Assembly: GCF_023715205.1 (NCBI RefSeq)
Contig: NZ_JAMBNR010000001.1
Location: forward strand, 248,001 to 312,000
Length of the DNA: 64,000 nucleotides
From: Mesobacillus maritimus
GTDB lineage: Bacteria > Bacillota > Bacilli > Bacillales > Cytobacillaceae
Direction of reading: 5' to 3'
The notes under the pieces are model-generated. The model was given only the letters and a program-made list of their open reading frames with translations, did no database searches and had not been told where the DNA came from. A program made the position numbers and the translations under genes. Position 1 is the stretch's first letter. Every line of letters begins with the position of its first letter. Shown one piece after another: positions 44,647-51,582 of the stretch.

Positions 44647-45087
44647 TCACTTATTAAACAAGAAGACTCCAATTAGCATCAATAGCAATGCAAATAGTTT
44701 GGTAGGTTCAAAAGCAAATCTTTCCCCACCAAAAAGTCCAAAGTGATCAATGATAGAGCCAATTAGAAGTTGGCCAACAATGACGGTCATCAAAGTTGCT
44801 ACCACACCAATCTTTGGCGTTACTAGGACCATAACAAACACATAGAAAGCACCTAATAAACCACCAATTAAGTTCATTTTTGGGACTTCTGAAATTGCCA
44901 GTATGTTCCCTTTCCCAAAGAATAGAACGGTAAAAAATAAGGCAGCCGTCCCTATAAAAAATGAAATAAACGAGGCTTCCATTGTTCCGACCTTTTTCCC
45001 TAAACCACCATTGACAACCGCTTGGATCCCAATTGCGATCCCACCAACTAAAGCCAACAATGAATAAACTATATTCACAGAATCCAT
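44647..45087 (-). CDS. DMT-family (YdcZ/DUF606) membrane protein
   Basis: A 146-residue membrane protein with five predicted helices: LALVGGIAIGIQAVVNGGLG, FISFFIGTAALFFTVLFFG, LIGGLLGAFYVFVMVLVTPK, GVVATLMTVIVGQLLIGSII and FALLLMLIGVFLF. This is the half-size DMT superfamily member YdcZ (DUF606), usually acting as a dimer; transported compound unknown. ATG at 45087 touches AGGGG; a GTG three codons later is better spaced and may be the true start. Confidence 0.8.
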   Translation of the reverse strand: MDSVNIVYSLLALVGGIAIGIQAVVNGGLGKKVGTMEASFISFFIGTAALFFTVLFFGKGNILAISEVPKMNLIGGLLGAFYVFVMVLVTPKIGVVATLMTVIVGQLLIGSIIDHFGLFGGERFAFEPTKLFALLLMLIGVFLFNK

Positions 45088-45103
45088 CCCCTAACTAGCC
45101 ACA

Positions 45104-45131
45104 ACCATTTTCTGGATGGTGCCTGGCACCT
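45104..45131. repeat. GGTGCC palindromic repeat, copy 4
   Basis: CTGGATGGTGCCTGGCACCT, with the GGATGG lead shared with the other copies. It lies between the YdcZ gene and the MazG-like gene stop. Confidence 0.75.
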
Positions 45132-45133
45132 AC

Positions 45134-45523
45134 CTATTTTTTGGTTACATCTTTATTTGTACGATTTTTCACTTCATCCATTTTCTGATAGAAGGTTTCT
45201 TCTGCATCTAAATCAAAGTAGTTATAGAACTTCATAAGGTAAGCCATACAATCTGCCAATTCTTTTCCGATTTCCTCCTTGACCTTAGCTTTTGCTTGGC
45301 TAAAGGCCTCACCTTCCTCAACGCCATCTTGAATAGAGCGATAAGTAAGATTAAACATTCTTCGCATCTCTTCTGCTACCTCAGCAATTTCAGTTGAGAG
45401 CAACATATAATTGTTCAAAAGCGATGCCCTACTTTTTTCAAAGCTTTCTTCATTAATTATCCAACCCATTTCCTGTTGGAATTGTTTTGAGAAAGACTGT
45501 ATCTCTTTCATGTTCATCCCCAT
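45134..45523 (-). CDS. MazG-like nucleotide pyrophosphohydrolase
   Basis: 129 residues, all helical. LLSTEIAEVAEEMRRMF and KEEIGKELADCMAYLMKFYN carry the ExxE ... ExxxD metal motifs of the MazG/dUTPase-like fold, which cleaves NTPs to NMP and pyrophosphate. The single-domain length points to a MazG-like protein rather than the two-domain MazG. AAGG sits six bases before the ATG at 45523. Confidence 0.82.
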   Translation of the reverse strand: MGMNMKEIQSFSKQFQQEMGWIINEESFEKSRASLLNNYMLLSTEIAEVAEEMRRMFNLTYRSIQDGVEEGEAFSQAKAKVKEEIGKELADCMAYLMKFYNYFDLDAEETFYQKMDEVKNRTNKDVTKK

Positions 45524-45724
45524 CCATTTCCTTAATTTACTATACTATGTTTAGAACAAATTTCTCAGCATTAGTCTGCATTGTGTCTTATAATGAACGG
45601 ATTAATCAAAAAAGGGAGTTCATAACCCGTTTGAAAATATCATTTAAGTTAAATATTACCACAAACAAACGAACTATTCAGTATAGAAAACCCGCCAACG
45701 CAGCTTTAAACTCACTTCATATTA

Positions 45725-45910
45725 AAAGTCTCTTTTCTTAAACTTTGTTGCTTTTGAAGAAAAGTGAGACTGAATGAACAGTAATACACAAATAAAAATC
45801 TTCACTCAGAGAAAAGAGCTTGCAAACATCATTTCAGTTTATGAAATGATATTTATTCCGTTTAAAACCAGCTTTAGGTTTTTTTTACATCAATCTTTAT
45901 GAAAAAAGCC
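45725..45910 (-). repeat. MITE-like element, long copy, inverted
   Basis: On the plus strand it starts AAAGTCTCTTTTCTTAAAC, contains GAGAAAAGAGCTTGCAAAC and AAAACCAGCTTTAGG, and ends near CATCAATCTTTATGAAAAAA then GCC, i.e. the reverse of the 4.2-kb copy. Confidence 0.65.
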
Positions 45911-45978
45911 AAAAAAGAATAAATGTTCATCCTTTAGCTCAATCTAACTTTGAAAAAATTAATGTTAGGAGCGAAATT

Positions 45979-46251
45979 ATGAATAATGCACAACAGGCAC
46001 AAATGCCGACTCCCCCTCAAGTAATCACAACAAAAGATATGCTCTATCTTAAAGATGCGCTGTCTTGGGAACTATTGGCTTTGAAAAAGTTTCATCATCT
46101 CGCTGAGCAAGTGCAAGATCCTGAAATGAAGCAAGCCCTTGAAAATGCTGGGCAAATGCATCAAAACCATTACCAACGGTTACTATCGCACCTCCAAGTG
46201 AATAATAACGCCGCCATGGCAAATTTACCAAATCAAAATCAACAGCATTAA
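45979..46251 (+). CDS. Small coat-associated helical protein
   Basis: 90 residues: a Q/P-rich start (MNNAQQAQMPTPPQ), two helices (ITTKDMLYLKDALSWELLAL and MKQALENAGQMHQNHYQRLL) and an N/Q-rich tail. It has the same helical-hairpin look as the 68-71-residue proteins at 33.8 and 34.1 kb and likewise precedes a CotF-like gene. GTTAGGAG lies about seven bases before the ATG. Confidence 0.75.
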   Translation: MNNAQQAQMPTPPQVITTKDMLYLKDALSWELLALKKFHHLAEQVQDPEMKQALENAGQMHQNHYQRLLSHLQVNNNAAMANLPNQNQQH

Positions 46252-46273
46252 ACAAAAGAGGTGAAAAAATAAT

Positions 46274-46621
46274 ATGCAAAATCAACAACAGCAAAATAAT
46301 AATATGATTAAAAACCCTCAAGGTCTCAACCTACCACAGGTTAAAGGCCCCGAAATGAATGACCGTGATTTTATTAATGACGGCTTAAGTACCTGCAAAT
46401 ATTTAACGGATAGCTTAAATATTGCAGTACGTGAAGCAAGTCATGAACAGCTGTATCAAGATATGCTTCAAATGCTTCAGGAGACGCATGAAAGTTGTCG
46501 GACTCTCTTTAATTTGATGTTTAAGAATGGTGTTTACAAACTCGAAGCGGAAGAACAACAAAAAATTGACCAAGCTTATCAACAATTTAGTAACTACTCT
46601 ACTCAGTTTCCATATCAATAA
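46274..46621 (+). CDS. CotF-like spore coat protein, third copy
   Basis: 115 residues. After an N/Q-rich lead come NDRDFINDGLSTCKYLTDSL, NIAVREASHEQLYQDMLQML and HESCRTLFNLMFKNGVYKLE, the CotF/YhcQ helical pattern. GAGGTG precedes the ATG. It forms the third two-gene coat module of the window with the gene at 45979, 22 bp away. Confidence 0.8.
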   Translation: MQNQQQQNNNMIKNPQGLNLPQVKGPEMNDRDFINDGLSTCKYLTDSLNIAVREASHEQLYQDMLQMLQETHESCRTLFNLMFKNGVYKLEAEEQQKIDQAYQQFSNYSTQFPYQ

Positions 46622-46628
46622 ACCTAAG

Positions 46629-46660
46629 AAAAAGGCTAAGTTGTATTACTTAGCCTTTTT
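46629..46660 (+). terminator. Terminator of the third coat module
   Basis: AAAAAGGCTAAGT pairs perfectly with ACTTAGCCTTTTT across a six-base loop. Confidence 0.92.
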
Positions 46661-46854
46661 CAATACATTGAACTGTTTAAAGCTCATTCAGTTTACATAA
46701 ATTTTAATACCGACTATTTTAACTATGTTAATTGGAAATGTTTCCAATTAAAACTAGGCTTGCAAATCTAACAAAAGTTCTTATAATACAGTTGATAAAT
46801 AAAAATGATCGATTGAATATAAACGTTTATTAATTAATAAAGGTGGTACGCAAA

Positions 46855-47151
46855 ATGGGGCATCAACAAACTTTTTTTCAAAAGGTAAAATCACTAATTC
46901 AACCAAAATCTGATCAGATTATAAACTGTGATATGAGTCATTTTGACAAGATTCATTATCCTGTCCCTACTGAAGTTGTTACAAATGGAATCATTAATAG
47001 AACTAACTTAACCAAGTTAAAACTAGATGAAAACTGGTTATTTCATCAGTTGAATCAAAATGGCGTTAGTTCTGTTTCGGAAGTGACTTATGCAGAAGTC
47101 CAACAAGACGGTTCCTTATATATTTACCAACCAAAAAATAGCGCACATTAG
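46855..47151 (+). CDS. Stand-alone YetF C-terminal (DUF421-like) domain protein
   Basis: 98 residues from the ATG at 46855, which follows AAAGGTGG. VVTNGIINRTNLTKLKLDEN, WLFHQLNQNGVSSVSEVTYA and EVQQDGSLYIYQ match the soluble C-terminal domain of DUF421/YetF membrane proteins (LDENWL..QL...G...V.EV.YAEVQ.DGSLY). The usual three N-terminal transmembrane helices are absent. Function unknown; spore-related in some YetF proteins. Confidence 0.75.
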   Translation: MGHQQTFFQKVKSLIQPKSDQIINCDMSHFDKIHYPVPTEVVTNGIINRTNLTKLKLDENWLFHQLNQNGVSSVSEVTYAEVQQDGSLYIYQPKNSAH

Positions 47152-47231
47152 GACTCGGAATTAACCCTATTTTGATCTCGTACTCAAATAAACCCTTTTA
47201 TTAGTTTTTTCTCCTACCACTCTGTTCTAAA

Positions 47232-47272
47232 GGAAAAGAAGCTCGCCTAAGCAAGCCTCTTTTCTTTTTTTT
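47232..47272 (+). terminator. Terminator after the YetF_C-like gene
   Basis: GGAAAAGAAGCTCGC pairs with GCAAGCCTCTTTTC, followed by nine T. Confidence 0.8.
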
Positions 47273-47273
47273 T

Positions 47274-47370
47274 GCTCTTTTCTCAAACTTTGTTGCTTTT
47301 AGATATATAGAGATAAGATTAGCTGCTGTGTTTTCACTGGACAGCAACTTTAAATCAGGAGAAAAGAGCC
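47274..47370. repeat. MITE-like element, short (97-bp) copy
   Basis: Ends GCTCTTTTCTCAAACTTTG and CTTTAAATCAGGAGAAAAGA followed by GCC form clear terminal inverted repeats (GGCTCTTTTCTC type). The interior has TTGCTTTTAG and CTGTGTTTTCACTGGACAGC. It is the best-preserved short-form copy. Confidence 0.75.
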
Positions 47371-47427
47371 AGTCAGCTTAGTAAGAACACACAAAATGGG
47401 TGTGGCCAAAATGTAACGATAGAAGGT

Positions 47428-47514
47428 CTATCGTGCCCGGATGGGTCGAGGGATCGCCACAACGGTGACAAAGAAGGTTACAATAATCAAGATGGCAAGC
47501 AAGGATAACGCCAT
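47428..47514 (-). CDS. Possible 28-residue membrane peptide
   Basis: ATG GCG at 47514 opens MALSLLAILIIVTFFVTVVA followed by IPRPIRAR and a stop: a single hydrophobic helix with a basic tail. AGAAGGG lies 12 bases upstream, which is far. A hairpin ACGATAGA/TCTATCGT covers the stop. The remaining sequence from 47371 to 47844 shows no other supportable gene, only fragmentary frames. Confidence 0.3.
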   Translation of the reverse strand: MALSLLAILIIVTFFVTVVAIPRPIRAR

Positions 47515-47844
47515 TCCAAATGGGAACCCTTCTAACACTGATTTTTGTTATATTTCTAAAGATTGAGACGCTTGCCACAAAGGCGTTTTAATATGCAAAA
47601 GAGGAAATTCTCTTCGTTCTTTCTTTACTTTTGGAAGATTAAACGGGCGCAGCAGCAAGACGAGCGGCAACTCCTTGGTATGTTGTAGTTATAAATAAGC
47701 GAGTTATCGCGTTGGATAAGAGGGCTTTTCGTTTGTATTCCTACCAACGAAATCCTGTTATCAATTGGTTTTGCACCATTTTTTTTCACATGCGAAAGCA
47801 AAGCCCCTGCGAAATTAATCAAAAATGGGAGCTAAAATTTAAAT

Positions 47845-48045
47845 ATGAAAAATGCTTCAAGTGTTTTTTACGTATCATTAGCTATTATGACTGGCCTTGT
47901 TTTAACACCAAACAGAGATTCCTCAGGAGCTAAAGAAGAAATCGATAGTAAGCCTGAAATCTCAGTGAAAATTGCGGAACTTCCAAAGGTTGAGAATCAA
48001 ATGAAGCCAATCAGTGACGGAATAAGCAGGCTTGTTCTTCGTTAA
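47845..48045 (+). CDS. Small exported or membrane-anchored protein, repeat-derived C-terminus
   Basis: 66 residues: a hydrophobic N-terminal helix (VFYVSLAIMTGLVLT) then a charged segment (KEEIDSKPEISVKIAELPKV) with no known domain. The last residues RLVLR and the TAA lie inside a fragment of the MITE-like element (48025-48088), so the gene may have been longer before insertion. GGGAG is 13 bases before the ATG, a weak signal. Confidence 0.45.
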   Translation: MKNASSVFYVSLAIMTGLVLTPNRDSSGAKEEIDSKPEISVKIAELPKVENQMKPISDGISRLVLR

Positions 48046-48088
48046 AATCGGCTTTAGGATTTACCAACATTATTTACGAGTATAGGCT
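48025..48088 (-). repeat. MITE-like element, end fragment, inverted
   Basis: TTAAAATCGGCTTTAGGATT at 48042 and the following ACCAACATTATTTACGAG up to GGCTTT are the complement of the left end of the family (compare 16872-16930). Only about 64 bp is present. Confidence 0.6.
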
Positions 48089-48089
48089 T

Positions 48090-48467
48090 TTATTTAATAA
48101 CGTAAGTAGCCAACGCCTTTTGAACATCATAAATATTTTTGTCTTTTTTAAACTGCTTACTTATTGGTTGTGCCATACTTGAAATCCAAATTTTCAATTC
48201 AGCATCAAGTTCAAAAGACCCTGCTGTTTCAACACTGAAATGTGTAATGCTTTTATAAGGGACCGAGTGATATTCAATTTTCTTCCCTGTTACTCCTTGT
48301 TTATCGATGAGGATTAGTCTTCTGTCGGTAAACACAATTAAATCTCGAATTAGTTTATATGCTCTCTCAACTCGCTCATTCTCGGTTATAATCGAAGATA
48401 GCTCTCGCTCAACCTCTTTAACATCCACTTCAGAAACATTTCCCATTAAACCATCTAATAAGCCCAT
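48090..48467 (-). CDS. Bacterial PH-domain protein (DUF1696 type)
   Basis: 125 residues from the ATG at 48467, five bases after AAGGAGGG. MGLLDGLMGNVSEVDVKEVE, KLIRDLIVFTDRRLILIDKQ and GKKIEYHSVPYKSITHFSVE are the landmarks of the YvlB/DUF1696 bacterial pleckstrin-homology family, followed by a strand and final helix. Cytosolic; function unknown. Confidence 0.88.
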   Translation of the reverse strand: MGLLDGLMGNVSEVDVKEVERELSSIITENERVERAYKLIRDLIVFTDRRLILIDKQGVTGKKIEYHSVPYKSITHFSVETAGSFELDAELKIWISSMAQPISKQFKKDKNIYDVQKALATYVIK

Positions 48468-48607
48468 TTTTTCCCTCCTTAAAATTGTTTTCACTATTTT
48501 AAATTCCTTATGAAAACGTTATTTCCTTTTTTAATACTTAGTATTTATAATGATCAAGATATGTTACATTAATAAGGTATATTTACTAATTCAAAGGAGC
48601 TATCAAA

Positions 48608-48958
48608 ATGACAAACGAAAATTCTAATAATCAATTGCCACCAAAAACCTGTACGATCGATCGACTTATTACAATGCCTACAGATATCCAAAAAGTACTT
48701 ACAGGTAAGAAAACCGCAACGCGACGAAACGGACGTTATGCTGATGTGGGAGAAATCATGGAACTTGAAGGGAAGAATTTCATCATTACAAATGTCTATT
48801 CACAATCTCTGGGCGAATTAACAGATGACGATGCACGTCGAGAAGGCTTTAATACTGTGGAAGAATACAAGGAAAGTATTTTATCTTATCATCCTGGCAT
48901 GCCTTGGTTACCAAATATGCGTGTGTGGGTTCATGAATTCAGTCCTGCTAATGAGTAA
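48608..48958 (+). CDS. ASCH-domain protein
   Basis: 116 residues: RLITMPTDIQKVLTGKKTAT, RRNGRYADVGEIMELEG, then LGELTDDDARREGFNTVEEY and a final WVHEF strand. The KTATRR and 'DDDA..EGF' patterns define the ASCH/YqfB-like fold, thought to bind RNA or modified nucleosides. AAAGGAG is six bases before the ATG. Close to the next membrane gene (5 bp). Confidence 0.85.
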   Translation: MTNENSNNQLPPKTCTIDRLITMPTDIQKVLTGKKTATRRNGRYADVGEIMELEGKNFIITNVYSQSLGELTDDDARREGFNTVEEYKESILSYHPGMPWLPNMRVWVHEFSPANE

Positions 48959-48963
48959 ATAAT

Positions 48964-49398
48964 ATGCCTTACCGTTTGCTCATATACATCCATGTATTAA
49001 GTGCAATTGGTTCAATTGGACCTTTCTTTATCTTATTCCCAATTGTCAAGAAACTTCCACAGGCAACTGGTGAAGCACTTATAGCTTACATACATACTTT
49101 TCGCTCAGTTGTTCTGTTTACAAAGCATTCGGGTCATGTACTTGTTGGTTCAGGGGTACTTTTAGTTCTGTTAGGTCCATGGAATTGGAACACCTCTTGG
49201 ATTTTAATGACTCTTGTAATTATGTTTTTGTCTATTTTCTTTTTAGCTAGGGCGTTTTCACCCACATTAAAAAGGTTTGAAGAAGCCGCCGTCAATAAAC
49301 ATGACCTGGCAAAAAAACTAAATCGAACGCTATGGAATTACCTAATTTTGTTATTGGTTATGCTATGGTTTATGGTAGTAAAACCTACGCTTTGGTAA
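48964..49398 (+). CDS. DUF2269-like integral membrane protein
   Basis: 144 residues with four predicted helices: LIYIHVLSAIGSIGPFFILF, HVLVGSGVLLVLLGPW, WILMTLVIMFLSIFFLA, and LWNYLILLLVMLWFMVV. The conserved His and the loop pattern fit the DUF2269 family. No good ribosome binding site of its own, so probably coupled to the ASCH gene. Confidence 0.75.
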   Translation: MPYRLLIYIHVLSAIGSIGPFFILFPIVKKLPQATGEALIAYIHTFRSVVLFTKHSGHVLVGSGVLLVLLGPWNWNTSWILMTLVIMFLSIFFLARAFSPTLKRFEEAAVNKHDLAKKLNRTLWNYLILLLVMLWFMVVKPTLW

Positions 49399-49407
49399 CA
49401 AGGAAAT

Positions 49408-49443
49408 AAAGATACCATCCCAACAAATATGGGATGGTATTCT
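49408..49443 (+). terminator. Terminator of the ASCH-DUF2269 pair
   Basis: GATACCATCCCA pairs with TGGGATGGTATT across an eight-base loop, followed by a T-rich tail. Confidence 0.88.
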
Positions 49444-49451
49444 TTATTATT

Positions 49452-49611
49452 GGCTCTTTTATTAACTTTGTTACTTGCAATGCGAAATAGCTTAACCATA
49501 CAAAAAAGCTTCATTTATGAGAAGAGCGCTGTCAAGTTAATTCAAATTACGAAATAGCTAATAATATGGAGTACCGTCGTTATGATTTTAACAGCAATCT
49601 TAAACAGCCTT
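49452..49611 (-). repeat. MITE-like element, medium copy, inverted
   Basis: Plus strand starts GGCTCTTTTATTAACTTTGT, has GAGAAGAGCGC inside, and ends GATTTTAACAGCAATCTTAA then ACAGCCTT. It lies upstream of the second sspH gene. Confidence 0.65.
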
Positions 49612-49799
49612 ATTATAAGTCAGAGATTTTCGGACATGAAATTTAGTTTTTGAAAATGGAGTTTCTACTATTCCGTGTTTTTTAAAAAATCTATCTATTG
49701 GATTAGCCCATGTTCTTATACTCTAATAGTTTTAATAGGAATACGCTAAAAAGGATATCCTGTAAGTGTACTTTCCTAATATCTATTCGAGGTGATTAA

Positions 49800-49979
49800 A
49801 TGGATTTAAATCGTGTTAAACAAATCCTGTCTTCTAGTGCTGAAATTCCAGTCCACTATCACGGTGTTCCTGTGTGGATTGAGAAAGTAGATGAGTCGTC
49901 ACAAATGGCTACTGTTACGGGTAAAGATACACGTGACGAGCCTATGCCTGTGCCAATCACTGATTTAATTGAGGAATAA
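49800..49979 (+). CDS. sspH: H-type small acid-soluble spore protein, copy 2
   Basis: 59 residues: MDLNRVKQILSSSAEIPVHY, HGVPVWIEKVDESSQMATVT, ending VPITDLIEE. It aligns along its length with the copy at 44422 (HYHG.P.WI..VDESS). GAGGTG precedes the ATG by five bases, as in copy 1. It is flanked on both sides by MITE-like elements. Confidence 0.88.
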   Translation: MDLNRVKQILSSSAEIPVHYHGVPVWIEKVDESSQMATVTGKDTRDEPMPVPITDLIEE

Positions 49980-50030
49980 CGTAAACCCATTGTACAAAAG
50001 GAAGTCGACGAGCTAATTTCTCGGTGCCTT

Positions 50031-50205
50031 CCTCTCTCTTTTCATTATCTTTCTTTAAAGGAAACTTAGCTATGATTCCATTCCAAAGATCGTTTATTAA
50101 AATGAGAAAAGAGCTTACAAACTAAGTAGTAACACAGAGAAAAGCTTAATTTGCTTTAAAAAACGCTATAGGATTTTAACAACAAACTTTACGAAAACAG
50201 CCTTT
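50031..50205 (-). repeat. MITE-like element, long copy, inverted
   Basis: Reverse complement of the 4.2-kb copy: CTATGATTCCATTCCAAA, GAGAAAAGAGCTTACAAACT, and the end TTTACGAAAACAGCCTTTTT are shared almost exactly. Confidence 0.75.
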
Positions 50206-50270
50206 TTTAATGAAATAATGAAGTCATGCTGCAAAATTAATGCCTCTCTTCTTTTAAGTCCTTAACCTGG

Positions 50271-50816
50271 TTAGCCCCGCTCATCAAATAAACGGTATAT
50301 TTCTTTTTTTAATAAATGAAGCAAATCAAATTCAGATTGAAAGCTGATGCTCTCGACTACGTTTCGATAATACCATTCCTGTTCAGATTTTCCGCGTTTA
50401 AACCGTGACCAGACTTCCTCTCCTTCGATAGATAAATCATGGAGGATGGATCGAACATTATGTAACTTATCTGCACAGGCAACAATTCTGATGTCTTCAG
50501 GAGCAGTTTTTAAAAACTGAATTGTATGATCTTTTCGAGTCTCCCAACTTAGTGTTTTATCAGGCTCGGAACAACCTTCTACTATTGTTGCGACTCTCCC
50601 TCCAAACCATTGATTGATTTCTTTTATTGTGACCGATGTATCTTCAACAGTATCATGGAGTATCCCAGCTGCAACTATCTCATCGTCGTATCCTGCTTTC
50701 AGCAGAATCATTCCAACAGCAATAGGATGTGTTATGTAAGGTGTTTTTGTGTTTTTCCGATATTGTCCATCATGAGCGACGGAAGCTACTTGGATTGCTG
50801 TCTCAATTAATTCCAT
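50271..50816 (-). CDS. HD-domain hydrolase, RelA/SpoT-like (small alarmone hydrolase candidate)
   Basis: A 181-residue HD phosphohydrolase. VAHDGQYRKNTKTPYITHP, GILHDTVEDTSV and ACADKLHNVRSIL give the His, HD and Asp metal residues in the order seen in the hydrolase half of SpoT and in MESH1. It lacks the synthetase, TGS and ACT parts. It may remove the 3' diphosphate from (p)ppGpp, or act on another nucleotide. AAGG is eight bases before the ATG. Confidence 0.83.
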   Translation of the reverse strand: MELIETAIQVASVAHDGQYRKNTKTPYITHPIAVGMILLKAGYDDEIVAAGILHDTVEDTSVTIKEINQWFGGRVATIVEGCSEPDKTLSWETRKDHTIQFLKTAPEDIRIVACADKLHNVRSILHDLSIEGEEVWSRFKRGKSEQEWYYRNVVESISFQSEFDLLHLLKKEIYRLFDERG

Positions 50817-50961
50817 ATGCTCAACCTTTCCTCTAAATTTCTTTATTATATTATCTTCAACAGAACTATAGAGTCATAAAACTCATCTAGAGCAGTTATC
50901 ATACCTGTTACCCATTTAGGGAATGCTAAGGAAACAATCTGAAGAAAGGAAGTTTTTGATT

Positions 50962-51537
50962 ATGAAAAGAATGTTGTCACTAGCTATTATGTTCATCCTT
51001 TTCAGTTTCCTGTCCGCATGTAGTGCAGATGAAAAGAAAATTGTCATCATGGAAGACTTAAATAATCCATCTCGTGAAGAAATAAGAGCGAAAACTCAAC
51101 ATCAACCAAATTCTGATAAAAAAATATCAAAAGAAATCGGGATAGGTGCTACCCGAGAGCAGTTTGAACAAGCTTATGGGGAAAACTACGGTGACCAGGA
51201 AATTGCTAGATATCAAAATGAATTTATGATTGTTACTTATGAGAGTCATCGAGCGGTAAATGTCCAATATCAATTCGCATATAAACCAGGAGATAATCCT
51301 ACGATGGATGAATTAGAGGCCTTTATAACCGACCGAATCCCTTCTGATGCGGTTGAGTTAAAACGAGTGAATAAAGATACCACTCAAGAGGTGATACACT
51401 ACCATAGCAACGCATTAAAAAAGCACATCGCAAAACACAGCTTTCGCGAAGGTGAACCAGGTAATTTTGTTGTTATTTTAAATAAAAATGATCAGGGTGA
51501 TTTAAGTGTAACAATAGCTGTTGGTGGTCACAATTAA
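50962..51537 (+). CDS. Putative lipoprotein, unknown function
   Basis: 191 residues from the ATG at 50962, which follows AAGGAAG. Signal peptide MKRMLSLAIMFILFSFLSAC ends in an LSAC lipobox, so Cys20 should be lipidated and the protein held on the outer face of the membrane. The mature part (GIGATREQFEQAYGENYGDQ, then strand-rich segments to VTIAVGG) is not recognised. Monocistronic with a shared terminator. Confidence 0.75.
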   Translation: MKRMLSLAIMFILFSFLSACSADEKKIVIMEDLNNPSREEIRAKTQHQPNSDKKISKEIGIGATREQFEQAYGENYGDQEIARYQNEFMIVTYESHRAVNVQYQFAYKPGDNPTMDELEAFITDRIPSDAVELKRVNKDTTQEVIHYHSNALKKHIAKHSFREGEPGNFVVILNKNDQGDLSVTIAVGGHN

Positions 51538-51542
51538 TTCAG

Positions 51543-51576
51543 AAAACCCTGGAGTAGTACGACTATCCAGGGTTTT
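51543..51576. terminator. Bidirectional terminator between convergent genes
   Basis: AAAACCCTGGA pairs with TCCAGGGTTTT across a 12-base loop, between the lipoprotein and histidine kinase stops. Confidence 0.88.
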
Positions 51577-51582
51577 CCCATC

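Noticed and set aside
47378-47822. Leftward frames of 65-66 codons at 47378 and 47625
   Set aside because: Cys/Arg-rich, no ribosome binding site, no domain; they look like chance open frames in a gene-free stretch.
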